Positions 5,347 through 13,487 of a stretch of 17,810 bases of DNA are shown here, piece after piece; the stretch's first letter is position 1; each line of letters starts with the position of its first letter. The stretch is from Bacteroidales bacterium (GTDB lineage: Bacteria; Bacteroidota; Bacteroidia; Bacteroidales; 4484-276): assembly GCA_018400545.1 (NCBI GenBank), contig JAGYLT010000016.1, positions 1-17,810 on the forward strand, read 5' to 3'. The notes under the pieces are model-generated. The model saw only the letters and a list, made by a program, of their open reading frames with translations. It was not told the DNA's origin and ran no database searches. Made by a program: the position numbers and the translations under genes.

Positions 5347-8300
5347 TTACCTGGCAATTACAATCTTTTCGAACATATTGGTGTTGCTGCCGTCAAGCTT
5401 CAGGTAGTAAACGCCTTCGGCCAGGCTGTTGAGGTCGATGCTTGTTGTGGTGCGGCCATCCACGGTCAGGTCGTTCATTTCGAAAACCACCTCACCAATG
5501 GCGTTCATAATGCGAACATTCACCACATCGTTGGCCGTAAGATCAAGGGTGAACTGTCCGGTTGACGGGTTTGGATAAACGGCCATAACCGCATTATCCG
5601 TTTCGTCGATACCAACGCAGGTATTCACAACAATCGAAAATTCGGTTGACCATCCACCTTCGCCGCACTGGTTTCCACCGCAAACTTTGAGTGTTGCGGC
5701 ACCTTCATACTCATCGCTGATCATGATGGTTGCCACATTATCTTCCATGGTCATTTCACCGGCTTCTGCAGGTTCGAGTACCCAGTTGTAGGATTCTGCC
5801 CATGAGATTTCATCAACGGAATACACCTCCTGGTAACCCTGGCAGGTTTCTTCGTTTCCGATGATATCACCTGCGCTTTCAGGCATAAACATGGATGTGA
5901 TATAATCTTCTTTGGTCATGTTGTGACTGCCGTTTTCACCGGTCACGGTCAGGCTAACATCCCAGTCGCCACCGTTCATGTACATTACGGTTGGATTCTG
6001 TTCTGTTGAGGTTGCGGGATCGCCACCTTCAAATTCCCAGCTCCAGGTAAGTACATCCCCGGAAGAATTATCCATGAATTGAACTTCATTTCCTTCACAA
6101 AGTTCGGTAGCATCAGCATTGAAGTTTGCAGCAAGCGTTTCTCCAATCAACACGGTGTAATCTTCAACTTCTCCATAGGTTGAGTTACCACAAGGTTGTG
6201 GGGCAGAACTATAGGTCATTCTTACTCTCATCCTGTACTGACCTCCCATTTGATTTTCGGGTGGTGCAATATTTCCGGTAAAGGTTTGACCCTGACCCCC
6301 AACATTGGTTAATTCATAAGTTTCACCAGGTTCATTACCTAATTCTTTATCCATATTCCAATCAATCCATACTTTTACGATATCACTTGACCAGGCATTT
6401 CCGTTTTCAATGGTAATGGCCTCTGCAACTCCTGGCTCAAGGGTTGTTGTAATATCAGTATAGTCTGCTACTCCACCTTGCCAGCCGCTGGAATTATCTA
6501 TTTCGCCAAATGAAACATTGGCGATATACTCATCTTCGGTAGTAGTAGATGCTTCACAGTAATCGGTGAAAGGGACAGGAATTACATCTTCCTGTGATAT
6601 GTTGAAATCAGCAGTAAACATCAGATCGAGTTCACCATCGTACCCGGGAACAATATCAGGATCAGCATAAACGGTAAATTCAGCTTGTTCATTCATTTCC
6701 GGGTCCAAATCACCAATCTCCTGGGGGTCGGAGGTAATAACAGAGAGCATTGGATCGGAACTGGAAAGTTCAGCCATAACAGAAAAAGCTTCGGCGGAGC
6801 CATTGTTCATTACATTTACGGTCATGATCACAGTCTCACCCGGATCAAGAAAACCATTGTTGTTCCCGGAAGCATCATCAACTGAATATCCATTGAAAGC
6901 AAGTAAAGGAGCGTGCCCATTGATAACAAGCGTACTCCCCCAGCTGTCTGTTCCATCAGATGCTGATACCTCAAAAATTACTGCATGTCCGTCAGGCAAA
7001 TCCTCAGCAACATCAAATGCAAATCCGTCAGCAACGGTTATGATTTCGTCAGGCTCCACATCACCGTAGTTTTCTTCTCCATCGGTAATCGTTACATATT
7101 CATCTTCTGTGGATAGGGTAACCACAACATTTTCAGCAATCTGAATACCCACATTTTTTACAGAGAGTGACATCAGGATTGATTCAGCATAATCCATCAA
7201 TCCGTTTCCGTTTCCACCGGCAACGTCATTGAGCTCGTAACTATCTTTTACAACATAAGGGCCTTCCTGTGGAATAACGGGCAGAACAGCCTGATATGGC
7301 AGATAGTTGTGTGAAGTAACGGTAACGGTAGCATCTCCGGGAGTTTGAACAGGCTCGTCAAAAGTAACCATGGCCACACCAGATTCATCGGTATATGCAA
7401 CTGCATAAACCGACTGATCTTCGTTGGTTACACAAACCATGGCACCTTCGGCAGGGCCACTTTGCCCAACAACGGTAACTGTGAAATCTGACATGCCCAG
7501 GAAGAGTTGTTCATCGTGAGAAACTGTTAAATCCACGGGCTGCATGGTCCAGGGCTCAATGGAGGCATCGCCCAGCCACAGGTAGGTTCTCACATTCGAC
7601 ATACCTATATCGCCGTGCACATTCAAAACTGTGATGTTTGCAAAGTTGGTTACATAACCAATATTGGTGATATCCTCGTCAAAAACAGCCTTGTACATTT
7701 CTTTATCATAATCATGATTTGGGATGGTATATGATGGAATAATAGCACCATTCACAGCTACCGATCCACCATCGTGCTTCATAAATGATTCGCAAAGGCA
7801 GTCGCCGTTGTAACCCACGATGTCCATGTTATCGCAGCAAACGTCAAAGAATACGAAGGGGCGCTCGCTATTTGTCAACTGTGACACATCCGTAGCTGTA
7901 AAATGTGATGGGTTGGTGTTCGTCCAGTCCCAAAGCTGGGTTGCGCTGCCATGGCCGCGGTAGTTAAAAATCCCTACGCCCGTTTCATTCACAAACTCAA
8001 TTACATCGGCATTGCTGTAGGATTCGCCACCGTATGCCTTTTCGAAAATTGGTGTCTGAATGGAATATTCGAAATCAGCAATTTCGTTGCAACACTGGGT
8101 GTATTTGCCCGGATACTGTTCTTTGTGTGCAATCAGGATGGTATTTTCTGCCCAGTTGTCCGCAACATCAGGGTTCAGATAATGCAACATCGTTTTGTTG
8201 ATTTGCAGTTCCAGCTCATCCAGGGAATTGTTATCGTAAACAAAACGTCCGATGGCCAGGTCGGCATAGTGGTCGTTCGGGCCATCCAGGCAGGTGTACC

Positions 8301-9309
8301 AGCTATCGGAGTATGAAGGGTCGCCGCCGGGTGACCAGTAATACATGGGAACGATGTTGGGGCCACCGCCTGAACCGCCGTTGGGATAGGCATCGCCAAC
8401 CATCAGAACATATTCCAGGCCATCGCTGTCGTATAATTCTGCAATGTAAGTTTTGAAATCCTCTGGCTCTTCAAACCCAGGCTCCAGGGTTCTTACCTCA
8501 ACGGTATGTCCCATCTGGTTTTTCCAGTCAACCAGCGGCTGGATGGTTTCGAGGGCTTCCTCGTTGGTGATCACCAGGTATTTGATGCCCGGTTCCTCCC
8601 GGAGTGTAAGTGTATATCCCAGGTCATCAAAATTGGGGATAGCAGCCTCATACATATTAAAGAATTTGGGTGTCAATTCCATTTTGGGAGTGAATTCCAT
8701 GGATGCATCCACACCTGCAAATTCAACCTCAACTACCAGTTTTGTGATGGCTGTGAGTTCCTGTCTGGCAGGGTTATAGCTGAAAGGGGTAACATGCAGA
8801 TTGGCGAGTTTTACATCGCGCCAAATCTGGGGCTGGCCCATCACCACATTTTCTGAAGGATAGCCGGCATCTTTGCTGTAGAATGCTTTATCCATCACAA
8901 ATTCCTTATCATGCCCTCCCGGATTATCTGTGGTTGGCGTCTGGAATGGATAGATGTGGTATCCGGTAAGGGTGGTCGTTTCCATTTGGATGATGTTCCA
9001 GGAAACTTTCATATTTCCCGGAATACCGATCACCTCGTTGATCATGGGCAATTCCGGGCGGCCAACGGCTTTGGTAGTTCTGCCATCGGTGAGGCTGATA
9101 TGCTGGAAGGTCATATTTTCCTGAGTGAGTTCCTGCATGTACATGCCCGGAACGTTTACTTCGATCGTCATGCCCTGAGGGTTTGATTCGAGAATCGAAA
9201 GTTCAGTCTGTTCAGGTTGCTGTGTGCCTTTAAACGAAACCCAGCTCTTTTGTGAAAAAACCGTGCTAAGTGTTACTAAGCAAATGAGTAATAGTGTAAA
9301 TTTCTTCAT
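5347..9309 (-). CDS. Multidomain C25 (gingipain-family) peptidase with GEVED, PKD and T9SS sorting domains
   Basis: A secreted protein of 1320 residues. I chose ATG 9307-9309 because MKKFTLLLICLVTLSTVFSQ is a clean signal peptide; an in-frame ATG 27 codons upstream (9390) would put a second hydrophobic stretch before it. Propeptide spans about 25-205 and the C25 domain about 235-590. His453 (NYRGHGS) and Cys492 (second Cys of FDVCC) are the catalytic pair. Glu397 (AHKE) sits where RgpB has its triad Glu. The acidic S1 residue that gives RgpB Arg specificity is not evident, so specificity is open. Next come an Ig-like domain (592-680), two modules opening with GN-rich motifs (about 691-797, 802-908), a GEVED domain (912-1054), PKD (1060-1140), a PKD-like domain (1145-1230) and a T9SS type A sorting domain (VYPNPSTGQF to KIVIAR, 1241-1320). 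It is intact and likely surface-attached or released. Confidence 0.93.
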   Translation of the reverse strand: MKKFTLLLICLVTLSTVFSQKSWVSFKGTQQPEQTELSILESNPQGMTIEVNVPGMYMQELTQENMTFQHISLTDGRTTKAVGRPELPMINEVIGIPGNMKVSWNIIQMETTTLTGYHIYPFQTPTTDNPGGHDKEFVMDKAFYSKDAGYPSENVVMGQPQIWRDVKLANLHVTPFSYNPARQELTAITKLVVEVEFAGVDASMEFTPKMELTPKFFNMYEAAIPNFDDLGYTLTLREEPGIKYLVITNEEALETIQPLVDWKNQMGHTVEVRTLEPGFEEPEDFKTYIAELYDSDGLEYVLMVGDAYPNGGSGGGPNIVPMYYWSPGGDPSYSDSWYTCLDGPNDHYADLAIGRFVYDNNSLDELELQINKTMLHYLNPDVADNWAENTILIAHKEQYPGKYTQCCNEIADFEYSIQTPIFEKAYGGESYSNADVIEFVNETGVGIFNYRGHGSATQLWDWTNTNPSHFTATDVSQLTNSERPFVFFDVCCDNMDIVGYNGDCLCESFMKHDGGSVAVNGAIIPSYTIPNHDYDKEMYKAVFDEDITNIGYVTNFANITVLNVHGDIGMSNVRTYLWLGDASIEPWTMQPVDLTVSHDEQLFLGMSDFTVTVVGQSGPAEGAMVCVTNEDQSVYAVAYTDESGVAMVTFDEPVQTPGDATVTVTSHNYLPYQAVLPVIPQEGPYVVKDSYELNDVAGGNGNGLMDYAESILMSLSVKNVGIQIAENVVVTLSTEDEYVTITDGEENYGDVEPDEIITVADGFAFDVAEDLPDGHAVIFEVSASDGTDSWGSTLVINGHAPLLAFNGYSVDDASGNNNGFLDPGETVIMTVNVMNNGSAEAFSVMAELSSSDPMLSVITSDPQEIGDLDPEMNEQAEFTVYADPDIVPGYDGELDLMFTADFNISQEDVIPVPFTDYCEASTTTEDEYIANVSFGEIDNSSGWQGGVADYTDITTTLEPGVAEAITIENGNAWSSDIVKVWIDWNMDKELGNEPGETYELTNVGGQGQTFTGNIAPPENQMGGQYRMRVRMTYSSAPQPCGNSTYGEVEDYTVLIGETLAANFNADATELCEGNEVQFMDNSSGDVLTWSWEFEGGDPATSTEQNPTVMYMNGGDWDVSLTVTGENGSHNMTKEDYITSMFMPESAGDIIGNEETCQGYQEVYSVDEISWAESYNWVLEPAEAGEMTMEDNVATIMISDEYEGAATLKVCGGNQCGEGGWSTEFSIVVNTCVGIDETDNAVMAVYPNPSTGQFTLDLTANDVVNVRIMNAIGEVVFEMNDLTVDGRTTTSIDLNSLAEGVYYLKLDGSNTNMFEKIVIAR

Positions 9310-9416
9310 GTTTGAATGATTTGATTTAAAATTCAGTGATAAAATTATGAAAAGGAAAAGGTTAGCAAATATTATAAAATTTTTTAACAAATATTTAACA
9401 AGTTGTGTGATTAACG

Positions 9417-9443
9417 CATACGATGACTTTGAGTCATCGTATG
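9417..9443 (-). terminator. Terminator-like hairpin between the two large C25 genes
   Basis: A perfect 12-bp inverted repeat, CATACGATGACT (9417-9428) and its complement (9432-9443), closes on a 3-nt loop. It sits 15 nt past the stop codon of the gene ending at 9459. No T-tract follows directly on the minus strand, so it may be a terminator, a transcript-stabilising 3' hairpin or a protein-binding dyad. Confidence 0.5.
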
Positions 9444-9458
9444 AGTATCACTTTCAAA

Positions 9459-12400
9459 TTATTTTGTGTGGATCATCTTCTGTATGGTTACCTCATTTCC
9501 GGCAATCAGCTTGCAGAAATAAATTCCTTTTTCGAGTGAAGCAGCAGAAACTTCACAAGATTCGATTTCGCCTGTGGCAGACTGATTATCTGAAACAGTG
9601 ATCACTTCCTGGCCAATGGCATTGAAAATAGCCAGCTTATATTGCGTTCCCTGCTCAAGCCTGAATGAAATGTTTACAACTTCGTTAAACGGATTCGGGA
9701 AAATGCGCAGCCCTTCTTCACCTGCGATCTCACCGATTCCAGCAACCACAACATGAATACTGTTTGAAGGATCGGATTCGCAGCCAAACCCGTTGGTAAC
9801 CTTCACGTGGTAAACATCTTCATAGATACAGGTGTATGTCTGGCCTGTTGCGCCGGCAATCGGACCCTGGCTGTCGTACCACTGGTTTCCTTCGGCGGCA
9901 TCTGAATAAAGCGTTTCGCCCTCAAGATATATGAATGGCGTTTCCGGCAATTCATGAACTATTAGCGTTACCTGTTCAGAAACGCTTGTCATTCCATCAA
10001 ATACTTCTACAGTGTATTCGGTTGTTTCCTCTGGTGAGGCTATTGGATTGGCAATGTTCGGGTTATTCAGCCCTGTTGACGGTGTCCACTGGTATTCATA
10101 GCTTCCTGAACCTCCGCCCACATTGGCCTGCATTTGAGATTCGCCTCCCTGACAGATTTCCTCAGGGGTACAGGTAACATACACACTCAGCGCTCCTCCG
10201 GCAACAACTAAAGTATAATCTTCCACTTCACCATAGGAAGAGGATCCGCAAGGCTGCGGTGCTGAGCTATAGGTCATTCTAACCCTCATTCGGTAATTCG
10301 CAGCCATTTGCGCCTGAGGAACCGTGATGGTTCCTTCAAACACCTCACCGTTTCCGCCAACATTTGTCAACTCAAAAGTCTCATTGGCTTCATCCCCAAG
10401 CTCCTTATTAGCATTCCAGTCTATCCATACCGTAACCATATCGCTCGACCACGCGTTGCCATTTGTTATTGTTATTTCTTCAGAAGCCCCCGGTTCTAAT
10501 TCGGTGAGCTGATCGGTGTAATCAGCTACACTGCCCTGCCACCCGCTTGAATTGTCGATGCTTCCGAATTCAACCCGGGCAATGTATTCGTCCTCAGTGG
10601 ATGTGGTTGCTTCGCAATAATCAGTGAATGGAACCAAAATTTCTTCTGAGGCTACAATACCAAATGACGCCTCCATAGTGCATTCGAGAACTGATGTATG
10701 CCCGGCAGGAACATTGCCATCAGCGGTAACCGAAAATGTTGCATCGGAAGACTGACTGGGTGTAAGGTTTCCAAGTGACTGCTGGCTTGTGGTATTTATC
10801 GTTATGTATTCATCGCCAGTAGTAAGCAAGGCAGACACATCATACGCATCAGCATGCCCATTGTTCATTGCAGAGATAATGAGATCGGCTGTTTCGCCAG
10901 GATCAAGAATTCCGTTGTTGTTTCCTGACACTGCGTCATTAAAGTAATAACTGTCCATCGCCAGTTCGGGTGCATTTACCGTAATGCTAAATTCTGATGA
11001 CCAGGTATCCTGACCATCGGCGGTAACAGTAAAGGCAACTGCATGCTGATCGGGAATATCGCCGGCAATGTCAAAGGCAAAGGCATCCTCCATGCTTACA
11101 GTAGCGCCTCCGGGAATGTTTCCAAAGTTTTCAGAATCATCCGTAATGGTTACGTAAGGATCTGAAGTGGTAAGCGTGGCCGTTACATCATCGGCCTGAA
11201 CTGTTCCGACATTTTCGAGTGTTGTTGATAGCAATATTGATTCGGTGTAATCCGCTTCTCCGTTATTATTTCCGGAAGCATCATTGATTTCGGAAGATGC
11301 ATAAACTACATACGCGCCATTGTTTGGAATCACCGTTACCGGATATTCATGCAGATGGGTATTATAACCAGAAACATAAAGCATGGCGTCGCCCAGCTCA
11401 GTAATCGGCTCGTTGAAAACAATCTCAGCCTGACCGGAAGCATTCGTTTGTGCAACGCCGTAGCTCGTGCCGTTCATCATAAAATTACAATACAGGCCTT
11501 CAAGATTTCCGCTTCCTGCAACAGAAATGCTGAGCGAAGGAACACCAATCGGCAATGCATTCTGATATGTGGTTGTAATATCTGTGGGCTCATCCGACCA
11601 GAATCTAACACATGCATCGCCCAACAGGTTGCAATCGTAAAAATTCCAGCGCAGGGCACCTTCTTCCCATTGTCCGGGAGCCGTAACCCAGGGTGCTGTC
11701 GCGATACGGGCTATGGTATAGGCCATGCCAAGATGTGCTTCCTTTTCGTTGTAGAAAGCATCGACCAACTCGCGATTAATATGAGCCGCAGGGCCTTCGG
11801 TCTGGCCTTCGTTGAACCACCCATAGCGCGAATTCATGTAAACTGCCACTGCGAGATTCTCAATGCCAATCATCTTTTCGGCTATACAGTCATTGTCGTC
11901 AAAAGCACCGCAGATACATCCGTGGGAATAAATCAGCGCATAATTATGGGTTATCCCGTCAACACCTGAGAAATTCGCGTTGGTGATGTCGCTGTTATAA
12001 AATTTCATGGCGTAGTTTGAATTGGCGTGCCCTACATGATGGATGAATGAAGTTCCCTGGTTCATCTGGTTCATCAGTGTGCTGGATGACCATGAGCCTT
12101 CGCTTGCATATAATTTTTCGATATCCTGATCTTCGGGAATACCATTGGTTGTGTAACCATTATCTTCACGATAGCCGATCAGTAATTCAAGATAGTCAGA
12201 ACCCCAGGTTTCAGGATTGCTGTAAAGATGTTCACCAACGAGAAACGGATTGGCCAGTTCACCTTCCACCGGGCTTTCCTGGTACATGAGGGTTTTATTC
12301 ATCAGGGCATCGAACTCAGTCTGGCTGGTCACCGAAAAGCGTCCGATCCCGATCTCGGGCAGCAGGTCATCCTCACCGATCTCGCCCCAGTTATTATCGC

Positions 12401-13379
12401 CGTCGTCATTCCAGGTGCCGTCGAGGGCGCAATAGTAAAGGTCGGCGGGAATATCGTTGGATTCATAAACTGATGATGATTGCACCGTGCAGTAAAAACC
12501 ACGGTAGGGAATGTGTTCAACATCGCCGCCAAGGGTAACATGCTGGATGCCGTGATCCTGATACTCCTGGATGATGTAGTTCCTGATTTTCTCCTGGTTG
12601 TCCTGACCTGGCATGGTGGCATAAATATCATCGGTGGTTGCAATCTGTGCCATGATACCACGCGGAACGTAAAACTCAATTAGTTGCTCAAAACCTGTAG
12701 CAAAGGTTGTTGGGGAAATGATCAGCATGTCGTAATCATCGGTGCGGTTATCTGCTGCCGGATAAGAAGATATAGCTTCTGCATTTTGGGTAATGTCTTC
12801 CAGCCTTTTGCTGATTGAGCGATTTGTCCTGAGATTTTGCAATGCCGCCTGTGCGCTTTCATCTGATTTAGTGGTAATCTTTACTGTAACCGAACTGTAG
12901 TAGGAAACTTCTCCGGAAACCGGGTTGTAAACCACCGGCGTGAATGTGGTCATGGCCAAAGCATAGCCGTTCATAAACTGTGTGGTTATTTCACCTTCGG
13001 GTTTTGCAGGATAGGCAGCATCGGTCTGGTAAACCTCTTCCTTTAAAACAAAAATTCCCGAACCGCCTTTTGACATGGGTTGGGAATACTGCATCGGGTA
13101 GAGTGTAAAATTTCCTTCAAGTTGAATCAATCCGCCGGGAATGATTTCGATATGTTTGGCTGCATGGCCGGGAGGCAGCAAGAGCGAAACAGCATGATAA
13201 GGAAGCATTGGCTCACCGGTATGACCGGTTAGCATGGTGTTTTTGAAGCTGATTTGATGGTATCCATCAATGCTTGTAATTTGGGGGTTAGAGAACTGAT
13301 AGGTTTTTTGGATAACCGCTGCCGAAATTGCTCCGGCAAAAAAGAGCATAATAGTTAGCGCAAGTAATAATTTTTTCAT
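9459..13379 (-). CDS. Multidomain C25 (gingipain-family) peptidase with GEVED, PKD/Ig-like and T9SS sorting domains
   Basis: A secreted 1306-residue peptidase. The signal peptide is residues 1-20 (MKKLLLALTIMLFFAGAISA). The propeptide is about 30-175 and the C25 catalytic domain about 215-597. His451 (HHVGHANS) and Cys488 (IYSHGC) are the probable dyad, 37 residues apart; Glu383 (LVGEH) may be the third member. The pocket around His and Cys differs clearly from Kgp and Rgp, so specificity cannot be assigned. It continues with an Ig-like domain (600-685), two GN-motif modules (691-801, 803-915), a GEVED domain (about 916-1060), a PKD-like domain (1065-1142), an Ig-like domain (1145-1212, GNQWYDSQGP) and a T9SS sorting domain (IFPNPFNEVVNISF to the C-terminus, 1224-1306). 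From the GN modules through GEVED it parallels the C25 gene downstream; by hand count the GEVED regions share about 106 of 145 residues. Confidence 0.92.
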   Translation of the reverse strand: MKKLLLALTIMLFFAGAISAAVIQKTYQFSNPQITSIDGYHQISFKNTMLTGHTGEPMLPYHAVSLLLPPGHAAKHIEIIPGGLIQLEGNFTLYPMQYSQPMSKGGSGIFVLKEEVYQTDAAYPAKPEGEITTQFMNGYALAMTTFTPVVYNPVSGEVSYYSSVTVKITTKSDESAQAALQNLRTNRSISKRLEDITQNAEAISSYPAADNRTDDYDMLIISPTTFATGFEQLIEFYVPRGIMAQIATTDDIYATMPGQDNQEKIRNYIIQEYQDHGIQHVTLGGDVEHIPYRGFYCTVQSSSVYESNDIPADLYYCALDGTWNDDGDNNWGEIGEDDLLPEIGIGRFSVTSQTEFDALMNKTLMYQESPVEGELANPFLVGEHLYSNPETWGSDYLELLIGYREDNGYTTNGIPEDQDIEKLYASEGSWSSSTLMNQMNQGTSFIHHVGHANSNYAMKFYNSDITNANFSGVDGITHNYALIYSHGCICGAFDDNDCIAEKMIGIENLAVAVYMNSRYGWFNEGQTEGPAAHINRELVDAFYNEKEAHLGMAYTIARIATAPWVTAPGQWEEGALRWNFYDCNLLGDACVRFWSDEPTDITTTYQNALPIGVPSLSISVAGSGNLEGLYCNFMMNGTSYGVAQTNASGQAEIVFNEPITELGDAMLYVSGYNTHLHEYPVTVIPNNGAYVVYASSEINDASGNNNGEADYTESILLSTTLENVGTVQADDVTATLTTSDPYVTITDDSENFGNIPGGATVSMEDAFAFDIAGDIPDQHAVAFTVTADGQDTWSSEFSITVNAPELAMDSYYFNDAVSGNNNGILDPGETADLIISAMNNGHADAYDVSALLTTGDEYITINTTSQQSLGNLTPSQSSDATFSVTADGNVPAGHTSVLECTMEASFGIVASEEILVPFTDYCEATTSTEDEYIARVEFGSIDNSSGWQGSVADYTDQLTELEPGASEEITITNGNAWSSDMVTVWIDWNANKELGDEANETFELTNVGGNGEVFEGTITVPQAQMAANYRMRVRMTYSSAPQPCGSSSYGEVEDYTLVVAGGALSVYVTCTPEEICQGGESQMQANVGGGSGSYEYQWTPSTGLNNPNIANPIASPEETTEYTVEVFDGMTSVSEQVTLIVHELPETPFIYLEGETLYSDAAEGNQWYDSQGPIAGATGQTYTCIYEDVYHVKVTNGFGCESDPSNSIHVVVAGIGEIAGEEGLRIFPNPFNEVVNISFRLEQGTQYKLAIFNAIGQEVITVSDNQSATGEIESCEVSAASLEKGIYFCKLIAGNEVTIQKMIHTK

Positions 13380-13433
13380 AATAATTAGTTAGATATGACT
13401 TATGAATGAATTCAGAAAAAAAAGAACTTAAAC

Positions 13434-13463
13434 AGGCAAAGAGGGTTTTCACCCTCCTTGCCT
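13434..13463 (-). terminator. Hairpin terminator after the subtilisin-like gene
   Basis: AGGCAAaGAGGGT (13434-13446) pairs with ACCCTCcTTGCCT (13451-13463) with a single mismatch and a 4-nt TTTC loop. On the minus strand it begins 25 nt after the stop at 13488, and a run of eight T follows about 12 nt later. It falls in the 108-nt gap before the next same-strand gene, so full co-transcription is unlikely unless there is read-through. Confidence 0.7.
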
Positions 13464-13487
13464 TAAAACTTGAATCACAAAGATATA

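Noticed and set aside
9310..9390. 27-codon N-terminal extension of the C25 gene (start at 9390)
   Set aside because: It adds a second hydrophobic stretch before a complete signal peptide that has its own ATG at 9309.
11349..11969. 206-codon + strand ORF inside the second large C25 gene
   Set aside because: It is a shadow of the C25 catalytic domain and the Ig-like domain after it, with no family resemblance or start context.
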